A DNA stretch of 12,416 nt, from positions 1 to 12,416 of the forward strand of contig CAKMQH010000164.1 in assembly GCA_927911515.1 (NCBI GenBank), written 5' to 3'. This DNA comes from an uncultured Neisseria sp. (GTDB taxonomy: Bacteria; Pseudomonadota; Gammaproteobacteria; Burkholderiales; Neisseriaceae). Under the pieces are notes generated by a model. The model saw nothing but the letters and a program-made list of their open reading frames with translations, was not told where the DNA came from and made no database searches. Of this stretch, positions 6,567 through 12,416 are shown one piece after another. The translations under genes were made by a program, and so were the position numbers. Each line of letters begins with the position of its first letter. Within the stretch, counting starts at the first letter, position 1.

Positions 6567-7619
6567 TTAGAATCTGACTTCTGTTTTCAGACGACCTTTG
6601 GTGCTTACAGTGCCTGTATTTTCTTTCTTTTGCCCACGTTTCAAATGCTTTTGATAGGCAGCAACATAGTCTGCCTTGGGTAGTCCTACGAGGACGCCGA
6701 TATGGGCTGCGGCGGATTTTGCCAAAGGCTCGAGCGTGTAGCCGCCTTCCAGCACGGAAACGATTCTGCCGGGACAGCTTGGGGCGGCTTGGATGATTTT
6801 GTGTGTCAACCAGGCGAAATCGGCTTCGTGCAGGTTCAGACGACCTGTTTCGTCTTGTTTGTGCCCATCGAAACCTGCAGACAGTAAGACCAGCTCGGGT
6901 TTGAATGCGGTCAGTTTGTGCAACCATTGCTCGCGTACGATGGTACGAAAGACACGGCTGCCGGTATTGGATGCAAAAGGCAGGTGCAACATATTGGCGC
7001 CGTTGGCGGAATGGTTGGTTTCGGGAAATGGGAAGAGGTCGGTTTCAAAAAGGTTCATAAACAGGACGCGCGGGTCGTCTTTGAAGATTTCCGCTGTGCC
7101 GTCGCCGTAATGGACGTCAAAGTCGATGACGGCGATGCGTTGGAGTCGATATTCGGCGATGGCGTGCATGACACCTGTTGCGACATTGTTTAATAGGCAG
7201 AAACCGCTGGCTTTATCGCTGTGCGCGTGGTGTCCGGGGGGGCGGACGGCGCAAAAGGCGTGCCATGCTTTTTTATTCATTACCATGTCCACCGCCTGAA
7301 CGACAGCACCTGCGGCGTGACGGGCAGCTTTGAGCGAACCATGACTCATGACGGTGTCGCCGTCGAGACGGTAGATTTTGTCTGGCTGGGGTAGGCAGGC
7401 TTCGAGAGAGCGCAGGTATTTGCGCGGATGAACCAAGGCGAGGCGGGCATCGCTGATTTCTTCGGCTTCGACAGTTTGCAGATGCCGCCAAATATCCTGA
7501 CGTTTGAGTTCGGCTTCGATAACGGCAGTGCGTTCGGGTGAGTCGGGGTGTCCCGTGCCAGGGTGGTGTTGTGCAAAAACGGGATGAGAAATCCAGACCG
7601 TACGCGCATTTTTACCCAA
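6567..7619 (-). CDS. Histone-deacetylase-like zinc amidohydrolase
   Basis: A cytoplasmic deacetylase-fold enzyme of the HDAC / acetoin utilisation / acetylpolyamine amidohydrolase superfamily; the substrate is unknown. From the TTG at 7619 the protein has 350 residues. The signatures are all present: GHPDSPER (23-30), RPPGHHAH with the catalytic His pair (126-133), GFCLLNN (139-145), DFDVHYGDGT with zinc ligands D168 and H170, SAGFDGH with zinc ligand D251, and EGGY with the catalytic Tyr294. The start is uncertain. An ATG at 7663 reads MKNSFDDC in the wrong frame, but one more A in its AAAAA run would give MKKLIRRLRTRLRRLLGKN in frame and 365 residues. Two DUS lie inside the coding region. 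The gene converges on rpmG and diverges from yajC. Confidence 0.88.
   Translation of the reverse strand: MGKNARTVWISHPVFAQHHPGTGHPDSPERTAVIEAELKRQDIWRHLQTVEAEEISDARLALVHPRKYLRSLEACLPQPDKIYRLDGDTVMSHGSLKAARHAAGAVVQAVDMVMNKKAWHAFCAVRPPGHHAHSDKASGFCLLNNVATGVMHAIAEYRLQRIAVIDFDVHYGDGTAEIFKDDPRVLFMNLFETDLFPFPETNHSANGANMLHLPFASNTGSRVFRTIVREQWLHKLTAFKPELVLLSAGFDGHKQDETGRLNLHEADFAWLTHKIIQAAPSCPGRIVSVLEGGYTLEPLAKSAAAHIGVLVGLPKADYVAAYQKHLKRGQKKENTGTVSTKGRLKTEVRF
6586..6597 (-). repeat. DNA uptake sequence at the 3' end of the HDAC-like gene
   Basis: Exact AGGTCGTCTGAA on the minus strand, read in frame as Gly-Arg-Leu-Lys near the C-terminus of the HDAC-like protein. Confidence 0.9.
6835..6846 (-). repeat. 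DNA uptake sequence inside the HDAC-like gene
   Basis: Exact AGGTCGTCTGAA on the minus strand, read as Gly-Arg-Leu-Asn, nine residues after the zinc-ligand motif SAGFD. Confidence 0.9.
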
Positions 7620-7732
7620 GAGGCGGCGTAGGCGCGTACGCAGTCGTCGAATGAGTTTTTCATGAGGAAAAGGGCGCGGGGCTTGTCGTTGGTAGGAAGG
7701 AATCAGGTTTTAAATGTCGTTGAAACTTCATT

Positions 7733-7744
7733 TTCAGACGACCT
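7733..7744 (-). repeat. Intergenic DNA uptake sequence
   Basis: Exact AGGTCGTCTGAA on the minus strand between the divergent HDAC-like gene and yajC. It has the same orientation as the copy at 7790-7801, so the two cannot form a hairpin with each other. Confidence 0.9.
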
Positions 7745-7779
7745 GACATGATAAATATGGTTAATAAATAGGGAAAGGC

Positions 7780-7808
7780 TTGGAAATTTTTCAGACGACC
7801 TTTAGAAT
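7780..7808 (+). promoter_or_regulatory. Candidate promoter of yajC-secD-secF, spacer filled by a DUS
   Basis: TTGGAA (7780-7785), 17 bases, TAGAAT (7803-7808). Spacing is ideal and both boxes match consensus at four or five of six positions. A complete DUS (7790-7801, minus orientation) fills most of the spacer. It lies about 80 bases before the yajC start. Confidence 0.5.
7790..7801 (-). repeat. DNA uptake sequence within the yajC promoter spacer
   Basis: Exact AGGTCGTCTGAA on the minus strand, lying between the candidate -35 and -10 boxes of the yajC promoter. Confidence 0.9.
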
Positions 7809-7894
7809 AGCTTAATTTTGCGGCTGTACCAATGCCTTTTTCTGCCGCAAGCGGTGTTTTACTTAATTTTAATCTCTTAGAAAACGGACAAATT

Positions 7895-8161
7895 ATGAAT
7901 CAAACTGTGGCCCAATTTGCCCCTTTAGTGCTGATTATGGTGGTGTTCTACTTCCTGATCATGCGTCCTCAACAAAAGAAATTCAAAGCACACCAAGCCA
8001 TGCTTGCCGCTTTGAAAGTCGGTGATAAGGTTGTTTTGGCAGCAGGCTTCAAAGGCCGTGTTACCAAAGTCGGCGAACAGTTTTTCACTGTGGACATTGG
8101 TCAAGGTGCAAAAATCGAAGTCGAAGTGGAACGTAACGCGATTGCCGCCAAAGCCGAGTAA
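7895..8161 (+). CDS. yajC: Sec translocon accessory protein YajC
   Basis: A small inner-membrane partner of SecDF in the Sec translocon. The 88-residue protein has one N-terminal membrane helix (about residues 8-23, FAPLVLIMVVFYFLIM) followed directly by RPQQKK, the hallmark of the YajC family. A basic cytoplasmic domain follows with LKVGDKVVLAAGFKGRV and a Glu-rich tail. ATG 7895 is chosen because it gives the family's normal N-terminus; an in-frame ATG at 7832 would add 21 unrelated residues. The ribosome binding site is weak (ACGGA). It is the first gene of yajC-secD-secF, 75 bases before secD. The tgt and queA genes often found upstream in other proteobacteria are absent here. Confidence 0.95.
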   Translation: MNQTVAQFAPLVLIMVVFYFLIMRPQQKKFKAHQAMLAALKVGDKVVLAAGFKGRVTKVGEQFFTVDIGQGAKIEVEVERNAIAAKAE

Positions 8162-8236
8162 TCCGTATTTTTGCCAAGAGCCGCCTCGGAAAACTGAGCG
8201 CGGCTGTTTGTCTTCATAATAAATCGAAGGTTTACC

Positions 8237-10090
8237 ATGAACCGTTATCCTTTATGGAAATACCTGCTGATTGCGTGCACGATTTTGGTTGCCGTAGTGT
8301 ATTCGCTGCCCAACCTTTTCGGTGAAACGCCCGCAGTACAGGTATCAACCAACCGACAAGCCATCATTATTAACGAACAGACCCAGTCCAAAGTCGATGC
8401 CGCGCTGAAACAGGCAGGTATTCAGACCGACGGGATGTTTGTTGCAAACAACTCGCTGAAAGTGCGTTTCAAAGATACAGAAACCCAGCTTAAAGCCCGC
8501 GATGTCATTGAAAACACTTTGGGCGATGGCTATATCACCGCGCTCAACCTGTTGGCGGACAGCCCCGAATGGATGGCCAAAATCGGCGCTAACCCGATGT
8601 TCTTGGGTTTGGACTTGCGCGGCGGCGTTCATTTCACTATGCAGGTGGATATGAAAGCTGCGATGCAGAAAACGTTTGAACGTTATTCGGGCGACATCCG
8701 CCGTGAAATGCGTCGTGAAAAAATCCGTACCGGCACCGTCCGTCAAATTGAAAACGGTCTGATTGTCCCGATGCAGGACGCTGCTGACGTACAAAAAGCC
8801 ATGCCTAAGCTGCGTCAGCTTTTCCCTGAGGCAAATTTGAACGCTGATGGCAATAACATCACGCTGACATTATCCGAAGAAGCGATTAACAAAGTACGCT
8901 CCGATGCGGTGAAACAAAACATCACCACCTTGCATAACCGTGTTAATGAGTTGGGCGTAGCCGAACCTGTCATCCAGCAATCCGGCCTCGACCGCATCGT
9001 TGTGCAGTTGCCGGGTGTACAAGATACTGCCAAAGCAAAAGACATTATCGGCCGTACCGCAACTTTGGAAGTGCGCATGGTGGAAGACGACCCTGTCAAA
9101 GTGCGCGAGGCTTTGGAAGGCAATGTTCCGAGCGGTTTCGAGCTGTTGTCCAGTGGTGGCGATCATCCTGAAACCTTGCTGATTAACAAACAGGTTGAAT
9201 TGACCGGTGACAATATCAATGACGCGCAACCCAGTTTCGACCAAATGGGTGCGCCTGCCGTCAGCCTGAGCTTGGATAGCGCAGGCGGCAGTATTTTTGG
9301 TGAATTGACCGCCGCCAACGTCGGCAAACGCATGGCGATGGTGTTGATCGACCAAGGCAAATCCGAAGTGGTTACCGCACCGGTTATCCGTTCTGCCATT
9401 ACCGGTGGACGTGTGGAAATTTCCGGTAGCATGACGCAGGCGGAAGCCAATGATACTTCCTTGTTGCTGCGTGCCGGTTCTCTCGCCGCACCGATGCAAA
9501 TCGTGGAAGAGCGCACCATCGGCCCGTCTTTGGGTAAAGAAAACATTGAAAAAGGTTTCAACTCTACCTTGTGGGGCTTTGCCGCCGTTGCCTTGTTTAT
9601 GGTGGTTTACTACCGCTTGATGGGCTTCTTCTCTACCATTGCCTTGAGTACCAATATTTTGTTCTTGGTCGGTATTTTGTCTGCCATGCAGGCAACACTG
9701 ACGCTGCCCGGTATTGCCGCATTGGCGTTAACATTGGGTATGGCGATTGACTCCAACGTATTGATTAACGAACGTATCCGTGAAGAGTTGCGCGAAGGCG
9801 TGCCGCCTCAACAGGCAATCAACCTCGGTTTCCAACACGCATGGGCAACCATCGTTGACTCCAACCTGACCTCGCTGATTGCCGGTATCGCCCTCTTGGT
9901 ATTCGGCTCCGGCCCGGTTCGCGGTTTTGCCGTCGTACACTGTCTGGGTATCCTGACTTCGATGTACTCATCCGTCGTCGTCTTCCGCGCCTTGGTTAAC
10001 TTATGGTACGGACGCCGCCGCAAATTGCAGAATATTTCCATCGGCGCAGTATGGAAACCCAAAGCCGAAACAGCGGCTGGCAAGGAGTAA
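8237..10090 (+). CDS. secD: Protein translocase subunit SecD
   Basis: An RND-superfamily inner-membrane protein that, with SecF, uses the proton motive force to help preproteins clear the SecYEG channel on the periplasmic side. The 617 residues are the normal length. Membrane helix 1 is at about 7-28, followed by LGLDLRGGVHF (123-133), the conserved SecD motif, in the large periplasmic P1 domain. Five more membrane helices occupy about 443-595, including GMAIDSNVLINERIREEL (501-518) with the charged D505 expected in proton conduction. ATG 8237 has GAAGG six bases upstream. The frame is uninterrupted. It is three bases upstream of the secF start. Confidence 0.98.
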   Translation: MNRYPLWKYLLIACTILVAVVYSLPNLFGETPAVQVSTNRQAIIINEQTQSKVDAALKQAGIQTDGMFVANNSLKVRFKDTETQLKARDVIENTLGDGYITALNLLADSPEWMAKIGANPMFLGLDLRGGVHFTMQVDMKAAMQKTFERYSGDIRREMRREKIRTGTVRQIENGLIVPMQDAADVQKAMPKLRQLFPEANLNADGNNITLTLSEEAINKVRSDAVKQNITTLHNRVNELGVAEPVIQQSGLDRIVVQLPGVQDTAKAKDIIGRTATLEVRMVEDDPVKVREALEGNVPSGFELLSSGGDHPETLLINKQVELTGDNINDAQPSFDQMGAPAVSLSLDSAGGSIFGELTAANVGKRMAMVLIDQGKSEVVTAPVIRSAITGGRVEISGSMTQAEANDTSLLLRAGSLAAPMQIVEERTIGPSLGKENIEKGFNSTLWGFAAVALFMVVYYRLMGFFSTIALSTNILFLVGILSAMQATLTLPGIAALALTLGMAIDSNVLINERIREELREGVPPQQAINLGFQHAWATIVDSNLTSLIAGIALLVFGSGPVRGFAVVHCLGILTSMYSSVVVFRALVNLWYGRRRKLQNISIGAVWKPKAETAAGKE

Positions 10091-10093
10091 GAC

Positions 10094-11029
10094 ATGGAAC
10101 TCTTTAAAATCAAACGCGACATCCCGTTTATGAGCTACGGCAAACTGACGACCTTTATTTCGTTGGTAACCTTTATTGCCGCCGTATTCTTCCTCGTTAC
10201 CAAAGGTTTGAACTTCTCCGTCGAATTTACCGGCGGTACCGTGATGGAAGTGCAATATCAGCAGGGCGTGGACGTCAATAAAACCCGTGAAAAACTCGAT
10301 ACCCTGAAAATGGGCGATGTTCAAGTTCAGGCGTTGGGTACGAACAAACACATCATGATTCGTCTGCCCAACAAAGAAGGTGTAACTTCCGCACAGCTTT
10401 CCAATCAAGTGATGGACTTGCTGAAAAAAGAGCAGCCTGATGTTACCCTGCGCCAAGTCGAATTTATCGGCCCGCAGGTTGGCGAAGAATTGGTAACCAA
10501 CGGTCTGATGGCATTAGGCTTCGTCGTAGCAGGTATAATCGTTTACCTGTCGATGCGCTTTGAATGGCGTTTCGCCGTATCCGCCATCATCGCGAATATG
10601 CACGATATCGTGATTATTTTGGGCTGCTTCGCCTTCTTCCAATGGGAATTTTCACTGACCGTGTTGGCGGGTATCCTTGCCGTATTGGGCTATTCCGTAA
10701 ACGAATCTGTCGTCGTCTTTGACCGTATCCGTGAGAACTTCCGCAAACCGAGCATGCGCGGACACAGCGTTCCGCAAGTCATCGACAATGCGATTACCGC
10801 CACTATGAGCCGTACTATCATCACCCACGGCTCGACCGAGGCAATGGTCGTTTCCATGCTGGTGTTCGGCGGCGCAGCGTTGCACGGTTTCTCAATGGCA
10901 TTGACCATCGGCATTGTGTTCGGTATTTACTCTTCGGTATTGGTCGCCAGCCCGCTCTTGCTGATGTTCGGTCTGAGCCGCGACAATATCGCTAAGGAAG
11001 TGAAGAAAAAAGAAGAAGTCGTGGTCTGA
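10094..11029 (+). CDS. secF: Protein translocase subunit SecF
   Basis: Partner of SecD in the proton-driven Sec accessory complex. The 311 residues are typical of SecF. Membrane helix 1 is at about 17-36, then FTGGTVMEVQY (45-55) as the SecF counterpart of the SecD GGV motif. Five C-terminal helices follow, with YSVNESVVVFDRIREN (200-215). A lysine- and glutamate-rich tail ends the protein. The ATG is three bases after the secD stop and is preceded by AAGGAG, which overlaps the secD stop region, so translation is likely coupled. A DUS hairpin follows. The rpsO gene that I recall after secF in other Neisseria is not here. Confidence 0.98.
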   Translation: MELFKIKRDIPFMSYGKLTTFISLVTFIAAVFFLVTKGLNFSVEFTGGTVMEVQYQQGVDVNKTREKLDTLKMGDVQVQALGTNKHIMIRLPNKEGVTSAQLSNQVMDLLKKEQPDVTLRQVEFIGPQVGEELVTNGLMALGFVVAGIIVYLSMRFEWRFAVSAIIANMHDIVIILGCFAFFQWEFSLTVLAGILAVLGYSVNESVVVFDRIRENFRKPSMRGHSVPQVIDNAITATMSRTIITHGSTEAMVVSMLVFGGAALHGFSMALTIGIVFGIYSSVLVASPLLLMFGLSRDNIAKEVKKKEEVVV

Positions 11030-11051
11030 TGGTTATGATTGTGATTTGAAG

Positions 11052-11097
11052 GGGTCGTCTGAAAACTGGGAAAAAAGGTTTTCAGACGACCTTTTTT
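11052..11097 (+). terminator. DUS-pair hairpin terminator of yajC-secD-secF
   Basis: GGTCGTCTGAAAAC (11053-11066) is exactly reverse-complemented by GTTTTCAGACGACC (11078-11091): a 14-bp stem, 11-base loop, then a TTTTTT run. The right arm holds a complete DUS (11081-11092). The left arm is GGGTCGTCTGAA, one base off the DUS. It starts 23 bases after the secF stop. Confidence 0.9.
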
Positions 11098-11340
11098 GTT
11101 GCGCCATCAAGCATGGCATTCAAACCGGCTTTGTGCTATATAGAGGGTTCGTTTTGAACGGATAGACCTTGTTCTTGCCAGCCTGAAGAGAATCGCTTAT
11201 CAAGACTTTAAGCGTTAGCCAATCGGTTTGCACCGTCTGTCGCAGTATTTTTCGAATATAGCCTTTATCGTTTTGATGTTTTCACAAGGAATCCCGTTTA
11301 AGATGGATTCCGTTGTTTCAAATGAATGGAAAGATAAAAT
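11098..11340. other. Intergenic stretch with one short hairpin, otherwise empty
   Basis: About 240 bases between the secF terminator and the nitroreductase. I see no ORF with a believable start, no tRNA and no well-spaced sigma-70 promoter. The one structure is GGAATCC (11288-11294) and GGATTCC (11305-11311), a perfect 7-10-7 inverted repeat ending 29 bases before the nitroreductase ATG. It could be an operator or an mRNA hairpin. Confidence 0.4.
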
Positions 11341-11898
11341 ATGGATGCTTTACAACTTTTGACCACACGTCGCTCGTCTAAAAAACTTACTGCGCCCGCG
11401 CCCAATGCGGAGCAGCTCGAATATATGCTGCAAGCCGCTACGCAGGTTCCCGATCATGGCAATATGCGTCCGTTCCGTTTTACCGTCATTCAAAGCGAGG
11501 CAGGCTTGCAACGTTTCCGCGAATTGTTGCGTCAAACGGTTACTGAGTTAAATTTTGGCGATGATGCGATGAAAAAAGCCGAGAAAGTCGGCAATATGGC
11601 GCCTATGGTGATCGGCGTGACTTTTGCGCCTAACCGCGAAGTGGCGAAACCCAAGCCCGAGTGGGAACAAATGTTGAGTGCGGGCTGCGCCGCTTACGGG
11701 CTGCAGCTTGCCGCGTCCGCGCAAGGTTTTGACAATGTGTGGATTACCGGAATGTGGGTCAACAGCCCGCTCTTGCGCGAAGCGTTTGGTTGTGAAGACA
11801 AAGATAAAATCATCGGGCTGATGATGGTCGGTTCGCCGACTGAGGCGGGCAGTGGCGCAAAAAATACCGATTTGGAGCAGTTCGTGACGGTTTGGTAA
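11341..11898 (+). CDS. Nitroreductase family protein (YdjA-like)
   Basis: A probable FMN-dependent, NAD(P)H-using oxidoreductase of the small YdjA-type nitroreductase group; the physiological substrate is unknown. The 185 residues match that group. The N-terminal TTRRSSKKL is the usual RRS phosphate-binding start, followed by ATQVPDHGNMRPFRFTVI (AP.HG..RPWRF in relatives), the central GAAxxGLQLAA-type helix (CAAYGLQLAASAQGF) and a C-terminal FVTVW. ATG 11341 begins immediately before these motifs; GGAAAG lies about 8-10 bases upstream. It stands alone between the secF terminator and the IS remnant. The frame is intact. Confidence 0.88.
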   Translation: MDALQLLTTRRSSKKLTAPAPNAEQLEYMLQAATQVPDHGNMRPFRFTVIQSEAGLQRFRELLRQTVTELNFGDDAMKKAEKVGNMAPMVIGVTFAPNREVAKPKPEWEQMLSAGCAAYGLQLAASAQGFDNVWITGMWVNSPLLREAFGCEDKDKIIGLMMVGSPTEAGSGAKNTDLEQFVTVW

Positions 11899-11960
11899 AT
11901 AGCCTGAAGAATCGGCTTAACACGAGTCTGTATTCTGAAAAGTGAATCGGCGATATAAAA

Positions 11961-11972
11961 AGGTCGTCTGAA
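11961..11972 (+). repeat. Intergenic DNA uptake sequence beside the IS end
   Basis: Exact AGGTCGTCTGAA, 16 bases before the inferred IS end at 11989. There is no inverted partner nearby. Confidence 0.9.
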
Positions 11973-11988
11973 AACAAAAAATCCGTTT

Positions 11989-12416
11989 TGAACTGGCCCC
12001 CAAATCTTGGACACTCATAAAAGCCTATTCAGGCGCTCTGTGTAAGCTGGGTTCTGTATGCGACAGGACTCAGCTTTTTCAATTTCAAACTGCAACGCTC
12101 GCGGTTGTAGTAATCCATATAATCATCTATCTGTTTCATCAATTCAGTCCACCGTCAATTCCCCTGCCACGATAGAAACACTCCGTCTTCAACACCGCAA
12201 AGAAACTCTCCATCGGCGCATTGTCCCAACAATTCGCCTTTCGCGACATGCTTTGAACCATGGAATGTTGGGCAAGCAATTCCCTATATCCCGCCGTACG
12301 GTACAGCACACCTTGGGTCCGAATGAAGCATCGTTCCCTTATCAGTCAGACGGGGGTGCGGCTTTTTCGAGCATTTCCTTCACCATGTCGCTGTCGGCTC
12401 TGCGGCTCATGGCGTA
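11989..12416 (-). mobile_element. IS3-family (IS150-group) element, 3' end, degenerate, runs off window
   Basis: The element reads leftwards. Its end is set at 11989, where TGAACTGGCCCCCAAATC begins with the TG expected of IS3-family termini. A transposase C-terminus lies inside. The left end and any target duplication are outside the window. Placement in the IS150 group rests on the transposase motifs and memory of neisserial copies. Confidence 0.75.
12029..12416 (-). pseudogene. IS3-family transposase C-terminal part, multiple frameshifts
   Basis: DDE (rve) integrase-core transposase, OrfB C-terminal portion only. Reading leftwards from the window edge across frames gives AMSRRADSDMVKEMLEK, LTDKGTMLHSD (second catalytic Asp), YRELLAQHSMVQSMSRK, NCWDNAPMESFFAVLKTE (catalytic Glu) and NRERCSLKLKKLSPVAYR, ending TQSA with TGA at 12029-12031. 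Four +1 shifts separate these blocks: the C run complementary to 12352-12356, the C run at 12315-12317, the G run at 12161-12164, and one T at 12146. Three of four are in homopolymers, so some may be sequencing errors. As given it cannot make active transposase. Confidence 0.85.

Noticed and set aside
7733..7801. DUS pair at 7733 and 7790 as a terminator for the HDAC-like gene or yajC
   Set aside because: Both copies are in the same orientation and cannot form a stem, and they lie upstream of both genes.
8870..9499. 209-codon minus-strand ORF inside secD
   Set aside because: His/Gln/Asn-rich antisense shadow of an intact, highly conserved gene.
1804..12152. 12-base match GTGGACTGAATT between 1804-1815 and the complement of the IS transposase near 12141-12152
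   Set aside because: No similarity continues on either side, and one of the bases is itself a probable indel in the IS copy; treated as chance.

Overview
The window is chromosomal DNA of a commensal Neisseria. The 12-base DNA uptake sequence AGGTCGTCTGAA occurs twelve times exactly on the two strands, about once per kilobase. I recall this as the AG-mucDUS dialect of the N. mucosa/sicca group, unlike the ATGCCGTCTGAA of meningococci and gonococci. The conserved proteins (M23 peptidase, L28, L33, SecD, SecF) also read as neisserial. The species is inferred from memory, not from a search.

Layout. 1-191: an imperfect inverted repeat and a DUS hairpin terminator. 192-1265 (-): AI-2E/PerM-type membrane protein. 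1266-1505: divergent intergenic region with two palindromes. 1506-1793 (+): small exported Ala/Lys-rich protein. 1983-2915 (-): ribF. 3010-3990 (-): RpfE/ApgM-like conserved protein. 3991-4343: divergent promoters and a structured leader. 4344-5662 (+): frameshifted M23 metallopeptidase, ortholog of NMB0315/Mpg. 5998-6416 (+): rpmB and rpmG, both frameshifted here. 6567-7619 (-): histone-deacetylase-like amidohydrolase. 7895-11029 (+): yajC-secD-secF, the accessory membrane module of the Sec translocon. 11341-11898 (+): nitroreductase. 11989-12416 (-): 3' end of a decayed IS3-family insertion sequence, running off the window.

Gene relationships. Most genes are housekeeping functions in short, separately terminated units, several bounded by DUS-DUS hairpins. 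The clearest operons are yajC-secD-secF (protein export) and rpmB-rpmG (50S subunit). The M23 gene has the most elaborate upstream region: two candidate promoters, a 21-bp imperfect inverted repeat and a hairpin just before the ribosome binding site.

The main caution is data quality. rpmB, rpmG and the M23 gene each become intact when one or two bases are added or removed, mostly in homopolymers, and the HDAC-like start and the IS transposase show the same pattern. Broken L28 and L33 genes are unlikely in a living cell, so I read most of these as sequencing or assembly errors. I see no phage, CRISPR array, toxin-antitoxin, restriction or secondary-metabolite system, and no convincing undescribed multi-gene system.
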